Made by a program: the position numbers and the translations under genes
Shown here: piece by piece, positions 1 through 6,297 of the stretch
Layout: the number at the start of each line of letters is the position of its first letter
How positions within the stretch are numbered: position 1 is the stretch's first letter
NCBI GenBank assembly: GCA_029239545.1
Contig: JARBUQ010000457.1
Span: 1-6,786, forward strand
Source of the DNA: Paenibacillus sp.
GTDB taxonomy: Bacteria > Bacillota > Bacilli > Paenibacillales > NBRC-103111
Reading direction: 5' to 3'
Length of the DNA stretch: 6,786 nt
Notes under the pieces: model-generated
The model's database searches: none
What the model was told of the DNA's origin: nothing
What the model saw: only the letters and a program-made list of their open reading frames with translations

Positions 1-580
1 CTATCCCTCCTATTCGTTTAGCTGCCAAATTATACTGGCGTTTTATTAGAGAGAGGGTAGGCTCCAGAACTACAGGGTCATTCTCGGGAAGAAAGAGCTC
101 CCAGAATGGAACTCCTTTTTCTTTGGCCCGCTGAAACCATTGCTGCTCCTCCACCTTGCCGCCATTATAGAAAAAGCTTGAATAAAATATAAATTTGGTC
201 GGGGATAAAGGAAACAATCTGTATGAGTAGGCATGCGTATTCGTTACAAGCTTTAACGTTAATCGATTCATATCATTTATGAATGCGCTCTCTTCCAGAC
301 TATTCGTCAATTCTCTGCCTAGCAATTCCTGAATATCGGCATGATACATAAAATCATTCTGAGCGTTATTCACGAGTTGAATGTAATTGTCCAGATTTTT
401 GCCGCTCTTGTCGATCATGTCCAAAGATACCAGGGAGCTAACGTTCTCAATCGTATCCACTGCTGTATTATAAGAAAAATATACGATAAACAAAAACGGT
501 CCAACAATTAATATAAAAAACAAATAGATGACCTGATGCCGGATAGAAAACTTGCTGTTATCGCGAACTCGCTTAAACAT
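1..580 (-). CDS. YesM-type sensor histidine kinase, N-terminal part (3' end outside window)
   Basis: My translation of the minus strand from the ATG at 580-578 gives 193 open codons running off the window edge. The start reads MFKRVRDNSKFSIRHQ: a short basic cytoplasmic tail, then one strong hydrophobic segment at about residues 16-36 (IYLFFILIVGPFLFIVYF). The rest is a polar extracytoplasmic region with a W-x-x-x-A-x(6)-W-like stretch (QQWFQRAKEKGVPFW, about 146-160), typical of the dCache-like sensor region of YesM-family kinases. The HAMP, His-kinase and HATPase domains would lie beyond the edge and are not seen. A GAGGG SD sits 7 nt before the ATG. The start lies inside the end of the upstream response-regulator gene (ATGTTTAA, 8-nt overlap), so the two are probably translationally coupled and cotranscribed. 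The kinase identity rests on the partner gene and topology rather than on a visible catalytic domain. The ligand is unknown; an extracellular saccharide is plausible from context. Confidence 0.85.
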   Translation of the reverse strand, partial: MFKRVRDNSKFSIRHQVIYLFFILIVGPFLFIVYFSYNTAVDTIENVSSLVSLDMIDKSGKNLDNYIQLVNNAQNDFMYHADIQELLGRELTNSLEESAFINDMNRLTLKLVTNTHAYSYRLFPLSPTKFIFYSSFFYNGGKVEEQQWFQRAKEKGVPFWELFLPENDPVVLEPTLSLIKRQYNLAAKRIGGI

Positions 581-2201
581 CGTCCGTCCCTCGCTGATTT
601 CGGTATTCATATGGAGTGCTGCCATACTTCTTTTTGAATTGACGCGAGAAATAAACAGGATCCTGATAACCTACCATTGTACAAATCTGATACACTTTAT
701 AATTTAAATTTTTAAGAAGCTCTGCAGCCTTCGTCAAACGAATATCGGTCACATATTCAAGGAAATTCATTCCCGTCTCTTTCTTGAACAGCTTGCTGAG
801 CCATACCGAAGTGACATGGACATGATCGGCTACTGCTTGTAACGTCAAATTCTCGTTGAAGTGCTCCAGCATGTAACGCTCTGCCTCCAGAATGATTTGA
901 TTGCGCGATACGGAATGCTTCTGCATCGACTCTGCCATTAACAAAAGATGATGAGTCACTTGCTGCTGCAAGGATTCCAATGTGTCGAATCTCTCAAGCT
1001 GCTCCCATAAGGCAATCGGGTTCTTCTCCCATTCCTGGTTTGCCCATCCCGTCTTTTGTGCAGTACGGAACAACTCGAGAAGCCACTCGAACGTATGCTG
1101 CTGCAAGCTGCGAGGGCTTGTCACTTGCCAGAGCTGTACGAGCGTTGGATAGTACTCCATGGCATCCTTAATCTCTTGCTCAGAGCCATATTTCAACAAT
1201 CCTATAAATTCCTTAGGTTTCGATAGCAAATAGGCTGCTTCATCACCTGTAATGTGGTCTACGTCACTCTGCTTCATTAGAGATTTAGGTCTTATCTTGT
1301 GGGAGATCAATGATTCTGCCGCATTCTGATTCAAGAAGAATAAGCGGTCAAGCATACCTGGCTCAAAGGCTATACCTGCACTTACCTGTATTTTGCCAAA
1401 TTTGAGTACACGTTCACAAGCTTCTGACACAAGTTCCTCCCAATTCAACTGCCCTTCCAAGCCCACACACCCTAGTACACACACCAAATGATCGTTCTTG
1501 GCACGAAATACAACAGAATGGAGAGTTGACTGCTCAGCCCAAAAATGCTCCAGCAAGTTGCCGACAGAAAACAGAAGAAATTCCTTCTCGCCTTCACTCT
1601 GTCCATCCAGCAAAGACCTTAAATTATCAATTCCAAAAACCACTACGTACAATTGTTGCGATAACATCCATTCCAGCTCGAGCTGAAGCAGCTTATATTC
1701 AATTCTCACTTCTACCCCTTGTCTATACACCCTTCCGATTAACTCCTGCAAGGTGGATTCCCGGAGTTTGGTGAGGGCTTGTTTGAAGCTTTGGTGCAGC
1801 AGGCTCTGACTATGCTGGTCCATCTGCTTTTGGTTCCAACGTTCCTTGACTGATCTTACGGCTCTAATAAATTCCGGAATATCGATTGGCTTGAGCAAAT
1901 AATCCTCAATACCCAGTTTGAATGCTTCTTTGGCGTAGTGAAAATCATCGTACCCGCTAATGATAATAATGTTCCCTTTGTAACCTTTCAAGGAAAGCTC
2001 CCTTATCAGCTCAAGCCCGCTCATACGCGCCATTCTGATATCAGTAACAATTAAGGATGGATTCCGTTCTTCTACTACCTCCAAAGCGGTTTCTCCATCA
2101 TCAGCATCATATACCTGGGTGAACCCTAGCGTTTTCCAGTCAATTGTATGGACAAGCCCTTTGCGGATTTCTTTCTCGTCATCAACAATTAATACCTCCA
2201 T
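573..2201 (-). CDS. YesN-type response regulator: REC receiver plus AraC-family DNA-binding domain
   Basis: This is a cytoplasmic transcription regulator, the partner of the overlapping YesM-type kinase. Numbered from the chosen start (542 aa), the receiver spans about 1-120, with acidic pair D7-D8 (VLIVDDE), phospho-acceptor D54 (LIVTDIRM), switch Ser82 (IIIISGYDDF), Tyr101 and Lys104 (YLLKP). A variable linker of about 300 residues follows, as in other YesN proteins. The C-terminal AraC domain (about 436-535) has two helix-turn-helix units, near 452-475 (LTLQAVADHVHVTSVWLSKL) and 502-527 (ICTMVGYQDPVYFSRQFKKK). An in-frame ATG six codons upstream (2219-2217) would add MGGTQY. I prefer 2201 because the protein then opens with the family-typical MEVLIVDDE and a GGGGGG SD lies 10 nt before it, while the upstream ATG has only a weak GGAA. 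The neighbours suggest that its targets include the mannosidase and beta-helix promoters, but this is inference. Confidence 0.96.
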   Translation of the reverse strand: MEVLIVDDEKEIRKGLVHTIDWKTLGFTQVYDADDGETALEVVEERNPSLIVTDIRMARMSGLELIRELSLKGYKGNIIIISGYDDFHYAKEAFKLGIEDYLLKPIDIPEFIRAVRSVKERWNQKQMDQHSQSLLHQSFKQALTKLRESTLQELIGRVYRQGVEVRIEYKLLQLELEWMLSQQLYVVVFGIDNLRSLLDGQSEGEKEFLLFSVGNLLEHFWAEQSTLHSVVFRAKNDHLVCVLGCVGLEGQLNWEELVSEACERVLKFGKIQVSAGIAFEPGMLDRLFFLNQNAAESLISHKIRPKSLMKQSDVDHITGDEAAYLLSKPKEFIGLLKYGSEQEIKDAMEYYPTLVQLWQVTSPRSLQQHTFEWLLELFRTAQKTGWANQEWEKNPIALWEQLERFDTLESLQQQVTHHLLLMAESMQKHSVSRNQIILEAERYMLEHFNENLTLQAVADHVHVTSVWLSKLFKKETGMNFLEYVTDIRLTKAAELLKNLNYKVYQICTMVGYQDPVYFSRQFKKKYGSTPYEYRNQRGTDDV

Positions 2202-2221
2202 ATACTGAGTGCCCCCCATTG

Positions 2222-2250
2222 TATATATTCCATATTTTTACTTATTCCAA
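2222..2250 (-). promoter_or_regulatory. Candidate proximal promoter of the response-regulator/kinase operon
   Basis: On the minus strand TTGGAA (2250-2245) and TATATA (2227-2222) are separated by 17 nt; each matches the sigma-A consensus at 4 of 6 positions. Transcription would begin near 2216-2213, inside or just after the upstream ATG. That would exclude the longer start and support the ATG at 2201, but it would place the G-run SD at the extreme 5' end of the mRNA. It is a weak match in an AT-rich stretch. Confidence 0.28.
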
Positions 2251-2341
2251 CTTACACTGTATGAATCGGAATGTTCTGTTACGCGATCAGAATATCACGA
2301 CTGCCGTATAATCGTCTATGCTTCCTCTTAAGTCCAAGATG

Positions 2342-2380
2342 GAACAAAGGCGAAACGCCATGTGACGTCTCGCCTTGTTC
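2342..2380 (-). terminator. Long imperfect hairpin after the mannosidase gene, possible terminator or leader structure
   Basis: The arms are 2342-2357 and 2366-2380: GAACAA, one bulged A, GGCGA, an A/C mismatch and ACG pair with CGT, C, TCGCC and TTGTTC around an 8-nt loop, giving 14 base pairs. It starts 58 nt past the mannosidase stop and lies upstream of the response regulator, so it could terminate or attenuate mannosidase transcription. There is no clean U-run after either arm (minus: CATCTTGG; plus: TGGTTTGAAT), so efficient intrinsic termination is uncertain. It may instead be a partial terminator, a 3'-end stabiliser, or a structure in the regulator's leader. Confidence 0.5.
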
Positions 2381-2390
2381 TGGTTTGAAT

Positions 2391-2419
2391 ATTATCATAG
2401 TTGTTCACAACAGGTAATA
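2391..2419 (-). promoter_or_regulatory. Candidate distal promoter of the regulator operon, with a palindrome in its spacer
   Basis: On the minus strand GATAAT (2396-2391) matches the -10 consensus at 5 of 6 positions; 17 nt upstream is a poor -35, TATTAC (2419-2414). The spacer contains the palindrome at 2400-2411. A transcript from here would begin near 2384, just before the long hairpin, and would have a leader of about 180 nt before the regulator's ATG. A near-consensus -10, a poor -35 and a palindrome between them would suit a regulated promoter. Confidence 0.27.
2400..2411. repeat. 12-bp palindrome, operator-like
   Basis: GTTGTTCACAAC consists of perfect 5-bp arms (GTTGT/ACAAC) around a 2-bp centre. 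The centre is too short for an RNA hairpin loop, so if functional it is more likely a binding site for a dimeric protein. It lies between the mannosidase stop and the regulator gene. No regulator can be assigned from sequence. Confidence 0.4.
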
Positions 2420-2420
2420 G

Positions 2421-2436
2421 GTCGTTTTTGTCGTTT
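2421..2436. repeat. Direct repeat GTCGTTT, two copies with a 9-bp period
   Basis: GTCGTTT occurs at 2421-2427 and 2430-2436, just beyond the mannosidase stop. The second copy is part of the word AGTAAACGAC (minus strand 2439-2430), which is found again on the plus strand at 4986-4995. The pair could be part of a regulatory site, but it abuts and overlaps the gap side of a stop codon (TAG followed directly by TAA) and may be coincidental. Confidence 0.4.
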
Positions 2437-2437
2437 A

Positions 2438-4849
2438 CTAAGTGATTATTGTCTGGTCCTGATTGGAGTTCAATGCCCGAACCTCAATGTCTGATGGAGA
2501 CACTGCAGTGCCCTTCCGGTTGCTCACGACAACCTTATGACACTCACCTGGCAAAAGGTTGAAATAATTGTCGGAGAACAGAGTATGCTCGATAGCACAC
2601 TCCAGCTTAATAAACCGAGCGAACCGATCTGTCCCAATATGAAGCTCAAGCTTATCCCCTGCCTGAGAGATCGCTACCGTCAGCTTGCAGGGGCTGAAGC
2701 GCGAATCCTTATGCTCCGCAAAAAAATAATGATTATCATCCATGACTCCAACGGTGATCGTATCCTCAAAGTGTTCATATGTGTCATTGGTCATCCAGAC
2801 CGATATTCGTCCCTCGTCTTCCTTGAACGACAACAGCAAGGGATTATAGAATCGACGGGCGTAGTAGTAGGCTGCTTTGGGAAACAAGTAATAATCCAGC
2901 AAACTCCAGCTTATTCCCGGCCAGCAGTCGTTCAACTGCCAAATGAGCGCTCCGCTGTTCACAGGCTTCCTTCGGCGAAAATGCTCCACTCCGAATTTGA
3001 GTCCTTCCGCTTGGCAGAGCATCGAGAAGTCAATATACTGATCCAGATCACCTGGCAAGCCTGAATAGCCACCCATTGTCATCTGTGCCTTCTCCGGCTC
3101 ATAGTCCTTATTGCGATAATCCATCTCGAAGCTTCCATAATAAAGCTCAGTTTCGGGCATGTTCCGCCGCAGGGTTTCCTTAATCGTACTTCCATGAATG
3201 CCGAATTCGCTGCTGAATTTGGACGTATCCTCCGCGTACCTGCGGTAGGAGACCCCATACGGAGTGATGTCCATGTTGGATTTCTCTCCATATCTTCTGG
3301 GGTACACATCCCCTGCCCAGACCGCCCAATTATGCGTATCCCCTTCGTCAAAGCTGTTCGGATCATTGCCTCCCCACGGAGAGCTCGGCCAATAAAGGCG
3401 GGTGGTGTCCAGACGCTCCAGCAGCTTGGGAATAAGCTCGTGGAATATTTTCTCCCCATAAAAGCGATAGTCGCTGCGGTAATACATCTTCTCGCTATGA
3501 ATCGCCTGGCTCTCATTGTTGCCGCACCAGATCGCGATACAAGGGTGGCTCCTCAGAGCTTTGACATTCGCAACGATTTCCCGAGTCACATTAGCCATGA
3601 ACTCCTCGTCATAATCGGGCAGCTCACTGCACGAGAACATGAAATCCTGCCATACGAGAATTCCCTGTCGGGAGCATTCGCGATAGAAAATGTCATGCTC
3701 ATATATCCCGCCGCCCCATACGCGCAGCATATTCATATTCGCTTCACGGGATAGGGCGATAAGATCGCAATAACGATCGGATTCGATCGATCCCGTAAGG
3801 CAATGTGCGGGAATCCAGTTAGCCCCTTTCGCATAAATCTCCCTGCCGTTCAATACGAACGTAAACCGAGGTTCATTAGCATCCGAGCGCTGCTTAACTT
3901 GAATGGTTCGAATCCCGACATCCTGCTTGTCTGAATCAATTACTAATCCCTGAGTTAACAGGGATACTTCGAGTTCATATAGAAAGGGCAGCCCGTGATC
4001 ATAAGTCCACCACAATTCCGGCTGCTCCACTTTAAACGAAACAGCTGCCCTTCCTTCGCTTACAACCGTTTCATATTCGTGGATGCTTGTAGAGCCTTTT
4101 AGGGAAAAACGGACAGTTAGTGAATCATCCACTCCTGATTCCAATCCCGCTTTCCCCCTATACTGCTCCACCTCGGCGTCAATTTCAACCGAAGCGCCAT
4201 CTTCTCCTATAGATAAGGTTCGAAAATATACATGATTAATTCTCGCCTGTTCAACCACGTACAGACTTACCGGTTTCCAAATACCTGAAGTAACCAAACG
4301 CGGACTCCAGTCCCAGGAGAAGTGGGAGGCACATTTACGGAACCAGATTCGCTCGTAATTAACCTTCGCCCAAAATTTAGAAACATCCTTGGATTTGGCA
4401 GCCTCTACAACCGGGTCCAATCGAACAATCAGAACATTGCCGCTAGCCTTTAACAAAGAAGTAATCTCTGACCATACAGGAACAAACATATTGTCAGATG
4501 TCGCGACAGATTCTCCATTCAGATAAATTTCGGCCAATGTATCGAGTCCTTCAAAATGAATAAACATTCCGGCATTCCCCACATCAGCAGGACGATCAAA
4601 CACGGTACGGTATACCCATGTCTTGTTCTCAACCCAGCGGCACGCCTGATCATTAGTCGAATAGAACGGATCTTCTATGATCTGGTGATGTAGTAAAGCA
4701 GCATGGACATCTCCCGGGACATTCGCCGACAGCCATTCTTTGGCTTCAAAATCCGGCTGATGGATTGCGGGTGGAATATCCTGAACTGTATCAAAGCCCT
4801 GCAGCATCCAATCTTGATTGAGCTTTCTCTTATGAATTGCCTTGCTCAT
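2438..4849 (-). CDS. Glycoside hydrolase family 2 beta-mannosidase (EC 3.2.1.25), intracellular
   Basis: This 803-residue enzyme should release non-reducing terminal beta-D-mannose from imported manno-oligosaccharides or glycan fragments by a retaining mechanism. The domain order fits GH2: jelly-roll sugar-binding domain (about 12-200), Ig-like sandwich (about 205-320), TIM barrel (about 325-660) and a C-terminal sandwich (about 675-790). The acid/base is Glu446 in WCGNNES (441-447) and the nucleophile is Glu548 in SSEFGIHG (546-553). Other mannosidase-type signatures are FSWDWSP (177-183), RVWGGGIYE (376-384), WQDFMF (400-405) and ALIWQLNDCWPGISWSL (634-650). There is no signal peptide or membrane segment, so it is cytoplasmic. 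Length is close to the family norm of about 800-860. The start has a GAGAGGGG SD 9 nt upstream. It is divergent from the beta-helix gene and upstream of the two-component pair. The family call is firm; the natural substrate (mannan, glucomannan or N-glycan core) cannot be told from sequence. Confidence 0.96.
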   Translation of the reverse strand: MSKAIHKRKLNQDWMLQGFDTVQDIPPAIHQPDFEAKEWLSANVPGDVHAALLHHQIIEDPFYSTNDQACRWVENKTWVYRTVFDRPADVGNAGMFIHFEGLDTLAEIYLNGESVATSDNMFVPVWSEITSLLKASGNVLIVRLDPVVEAAKSKDVSKFWAKVNYERIWFRKCASHFSWDWSPRLVTSGIWKPVSLYVVEQARINHVYFRTLSIGEDGASVEIDAEVEQYRGKAGLESGVDDSLTVRFSLKGSTSIHEYETVVSEGRAAVSFKVEQPELWWTYDHGLPFLYELEVSLLTQGLVIDSDKQDVGIRTIQVKQRSDANEPRFTFVLNGREIYAKGANWIPAHCLTGSIESDRYCDLIALSREANMNMLRVWGGGIYEHDIFYRECSRQGILVWQDFMFSCSELPDYDEEFMANVTREIVANVKALRSHPCIAIWCGNNESQAIHSEKMYYRSDYRFYGEKIFHELIPKLLERLDTTRLYWPSSPWGGNDPNSFDEGDTHNWAVWAGDVYPRRYGEKSNMDITPYGVSYRRYAEDTSKFSSEFGIHGSTIKETLRRNMPETELYYGSFEMDYRNKDYEPEKAQMTMGGYSGLPGDLDQYIDFSMLCQAEGLKFGVEHFRRRKPVNSGALIWQLNDCWPGISWSLLDYYLFPKAAYYYARRFYNPLLLSFKEDEGRISVWMTNDTYEHFEDTITVGVMDDNHYFFAEHKDSRFSPCKLTVAISQAGDKLELHIGTDRFARFIKLECAIEHTLFSDNYFNLLPGECHKVVVSNRKGTAVSPSDIEVRALNSNQDQTIIT

Positions 4850-4858
4850 TGCTTGAAT

Positions 4859-4866
4859 CCCCTCTC
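4859..4866 (-). promoter_or_regulatory. Ribosome binding site of the beta-mannosidase gene
   Basis: GAGAGGGG on the minus strand ends 9 nt before the ATG at 4849-4847 and fixes that start. A second, stronger SD-like block lies further upstream at 4908-4920 but has no start codon at a usable distance. Confidence 0.75.
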
Positions 4867-4907
4867 AACTTTTGCCCTTTTATTACACGAATAAGTTTAG
4901 CTTGTTA

Positions 4908-4920
4908 GGCCTCCTCCTCC
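4908..4920 (-). promoter_or_regulatory. GGA-repeat, SD-like block in the mannosidase leader; possible 5' mRNA stabiliser
   Basis: The minus strand reads GGAGGAGGAGGCC, a near-perfect match to the anti-SD of 16S rRNA, about 60 nt upstream of the mannosidase ATG. It has no ATG within normal SD distance; the nearest triplets lead only to GTG-TAA. If the promoter at 4931-4960 is correct, the block lies at the very 5' end of the mRNA. That arrangement resembles the SD-like 5' stabiliser known from cry3Aa of Bacillus thuringiensis, where ribosome binding shields the mRNA from decay. The sequence is clear; the role is inferred. Confidence 0.4.
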
Positions 4921-4930
4921 TATGGGGCAT

Positions 4931-4960
4931 AATTAACGTTTACCCTAGTAAACTTGTCGG
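4931..4960 (-). promoter_or_regulatory. Candidate beta-mannosidase promoter overlapping the inverted repeat
   Basis: The minus strand has CCGACA (4960-4955, 4 of 6 to TTGACA) and, after 18 nt, an AT-rich -10-like TTAATT (4936-4931). The inverted repeat at 4938-4953 fills the spacer almost exactly, so a protein bound there would block or remodel RNA polymerase binding. The -10 match is poor, so the promoter is tentative. Confidence 0.3.
4938..4953. repeat. Perfect 16-bp inverted repeat GTTTAC-CCTA-GTAAAC, candidate operator
   Basis: Arms GTTTAC (4938-4943) and GTAAAC (4948-4953) are exact reverse complements around CCTA. The repeat lies in the divergent control region, about 90 nt from the mannosidase start and 125 nt from the beta-helix start. 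It is too weak to terminate transcription, so a dimeric DNA-binding protein is the likely reader. It sits in the spacer of the candidate mannosidase promoter and about where a -35 would be for the plus-strand TATAAG at 4972. The reader could be the AraC-type regulator or an unseen LacI-type repressor. Confidence 0.5.
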
Positions 4961-4971
4961 ATCGTGTTTCG

Positions 4972-4977
4972 TATAAG
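4972..4977 (+). promoter_or_regulatory. Candidate -10 element for the beta-helix gene (activator-dependent promoter)
   Basis: TATAAG matches TATAAT at 5 of 6 positions. No -35 hexamer lies 16-18 nt upstream; that position is taken by the GTAAAC arm of the inverted repeat, as expected where an activator substitutes for -35 contacts. Transcription would start near 4984 and the leader would be about 90 nt. A second GTAAAC site at 4986-4995 would overlap the start of the transcript. Confidence 0.3.
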
Positions 4978-4985
4978 ACTCTCCC

Positions 4986-4995
4986 AGTAAACGAC
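4986..4995 (+). promoter_or_regulatory. AGTAAACGAC word, candidate regulator half-site
   Basis: AGTAAACGAC is identical to the minus-strand sequence at 2439-2430 at the end of the mannosidase gene. Its first seven bases repeat the right side of the inverted repeat (AGTAAAC at 4947-4953) 39 bp away, near four helical turns. Followed by GATTAT it forms an imperfect odd-centred palindrome (GTAAACG-A-CGATTAT, 5 of 7). Position just after the candidate plus-strand promoter suits an operator. Confidence 0.33.
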
Positions 4996-5062
4996 GATTA
5001 TGACACATGGCCCTGCTCCTTACTGAACTGCTACACTGAATGAAGAACGAATTCATCTAAAA

Positions 5063-5069
5063 GGCAGGG
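5063..5069 (+). promoter_or_regulatory. Ribosome binding site of the beta-helix gene
   Basis: GGCAGGG ends 7 nt before the ATG at 5077-5079. It is the only well-spaced SD in front of this reading frame and supports the chosen start. Confidence 0.65.
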
Positions 5070-5076
5070 AAAACAA

Positions 5077-6276
5077 ATGGACAAGAAGACCATCACAATA
5101 GGCATTTCTTCAGGAGACTTGATCGGAAATACGAATATGATCATTCAGGCTGGCATCGATTATTTGTCCAATTTGGGCGGCGGCACACTGAAGCTTCTGG
5201 AGGGCAGCTTCACGATTGCAAGCCCTATCCATCTTAGATCCAACGTGTCTATTGAAGGGATTCCGGGAAAAACAATCCTTATTAGGAGCGAGGAGCATGT
5301 TACACCATTGGCGGCAGATGCAGATCAACATGAACGCCAGGTCACGGTTCAATATCCGGAACGAATCGGGATCGGTCAAACGGTTACGATTCGCAACGCC
5401 GATCGAAGCCTCGGTTTTCTCGATACGGTCGCAACAGTCATAGGCAAAGAAGGAAACACCCTTATGCTGGACCGCGAGCTGTATGCGACCATTTCTATGG
5501 AGCCGCATGGCATTGTATCGACCCAATCTTCTGTAATCAGCGGTTATGATTGCGAGCAGGTACAACTCCGTAACTTGACAATTGAAGGCGGCAGAGAGCA
5601 CAATTCCTTAACGAACGGCTGTCGGAATGCAGGCATCTTCTTATTCGGAGCTAACGATGTGTTAATCGAGTATTGCACCGTTAGCCATTATAACGGAGAC
5701 GGCATCAGCTACCAGCACTGCTCTGACATAACGGTTCAGCATTGCGTAAGCTCTAATAATGGCGGCAAGGGTATTCATCCAGGCAGCGGCACATTGCGCA
5801 CAACGATCAGACATTGCGAATTCGAGAATAATGATTCTGACGGGATATTTTTTTGCTGGAGAGTTCAGCACAGTCTGGTTGAGTTCTGTAAATCCGCCGA
5901 CAACAAGATGTCAGGCTTCTCAATTGGTCATAAGGATACGCATAATATGATTCGCCACAATCGATTCAGCAGCAATCGCTTCTATGGTGTTTTTTTCCGG
6001 AATGAGCTGGAGCCCATGGCCGCTAATTATAATCGAGTCGAACATAACGTGATAGAGAATAACGGCTCCATTGAGATGGGATTCGTGGGGATTCGCATAC
6101 GAGGATTTACACACGATGTAACGCTGGGCAGCAATCGGATTGTATTCTCTGATGATTCACCGTTGGACCAAACAATCGGAGTATGTGCGGAAGAGAACAC
6201 CTCGAGCATTCATTTGGAGCATAACGAATTCCTGAATTGCGCCCGTCAGACACATTCTCATTGGCATCTGCCATAA
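5077..6276 (+). CDS. Right-handed parallel beta-helix protein (pectate-lyase-3-like), function unassigned
   Basis: The protein has 399 residues. Residues about 15-70 match the Pectate_lyase_3-type opening: a GGGTLKLLEGSFTIASPIHL-like turn followed by SNVSIEGIPGKTIL. Residues about 75-150 look like a small inserted beta domain (IGQTVTIRNAD, then TVATVIGKEGNTLMLDREL). From about 155 to 390 there are PbH1-like coils of about 20-30 residues with the usual N/C/D-rich turns: VQLRNLTIEGG, VLIEYCTVSHYNGDGI, ITVQHCVSSNNGGKGI, TTIRHCEFENNDSDGI, SLVEFCKSADNKMSGF, NMIRHNRFSSNRFYGV, NRVEHNVIENNG. The helix is rich in His and Cys. There is no signal peptide or anchor, so it is probably cytoplasmic, unlike secreted pectate lyases. 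Families with this fold include polysaccharide lyases, epimerases and several glycoside hydrolases; no catalytic triad I can name is evident. Divergence from a beta-mannosidase suggests a role on the same imported glycan (inference). Fold confidence is high; function is unknown. Confidence 0.92.
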   Translation: MDKKTITIGISSGDLIGNTNMIIQAGIDYLSNLGGGTLKLLEGSFTIASPIHLRSNVSIEGIPGKTILIRSEEHVTPLAADADQHERQVTVQYPERIGIGQTVTIRNADRSLGFLDTVATVIGKEGNTLMLDRELYATISMEPHGIVSTQSSVISGYDCEQVQLRNLTIEGGREHNSLTNGCRNAGIFLFGANDVLIEYCTVSHYNGDGISYQHCSDITVQHCVSSNNGGKGIHPGSGTLRTTIRHCEFENNDSDGIFFCWRVQHSLVEFCKSADNKMSGFSIGHKDTHNMIRHNRFSSNRFYGVFFRNELEPMAANYNRVEHNVIENNGSIEMGFVGIRIRGFTHDVTLGSNRIVFSDDSPLDQTIGVCAEENTSSIHLEHNEFLNCARQTHSHWHLP

Positions 6277-6285
6277 GTCTGGCAG
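6268..6285 (+). repeat. Inverted repeat CTGCCA/TGGCAG spanning the beta-helix stop codon
   Basis: CTGCCA (6268-6273) pairs exactly with TGGCAG (6280-6285) around a 6-nt loop that includes the TAA stop. It could form a small RNA hairpin at the end of the message, but no U-run follows (CCCTAGCATC), so it is not a convincing terminator. Confidence 0.4.
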
Positions 6286-6297
6286 CCCTAGCATCAC

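Noticed and set aside
2537..3064. 175-codon open frame on the plus strand within the mannosidase gene
   Set aside because: It lies antisense to a firmly identified GH2 enzyme, has no SD or recognisable domain, and reads as low-quality sequence. It is a shadow.
3194..3754. 186-codon plus-strand frame and the 145-codon minus frame at 3079-3516
   Set aside because: Both overlap the catalytic TIM-barrel coding region of the mannosidase in other frames; their Arg/Ile-rich composition is typical of out-of-frame translation.
3861..3866. GTAAAC within the mannosidase coding region as a further operator
   Set aside because: It encodes ordinary conserved protein sequence and lacks the AGTAAACGA extension; it is most likely coincidental.
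4986..4999. Catabolite-response (cre) site
   Set aside because: Only the GTAAACG half fits the cre consensus; the other half fails at several conserved positions. The same holds for the copies at 2431 and 6400.
5110..5601. 163-codon minus-strand frame opposite the beta-helix gene
   Set aside because: It is antisense to a clear beta-helix coding region, with no SD and no recognisable domain.
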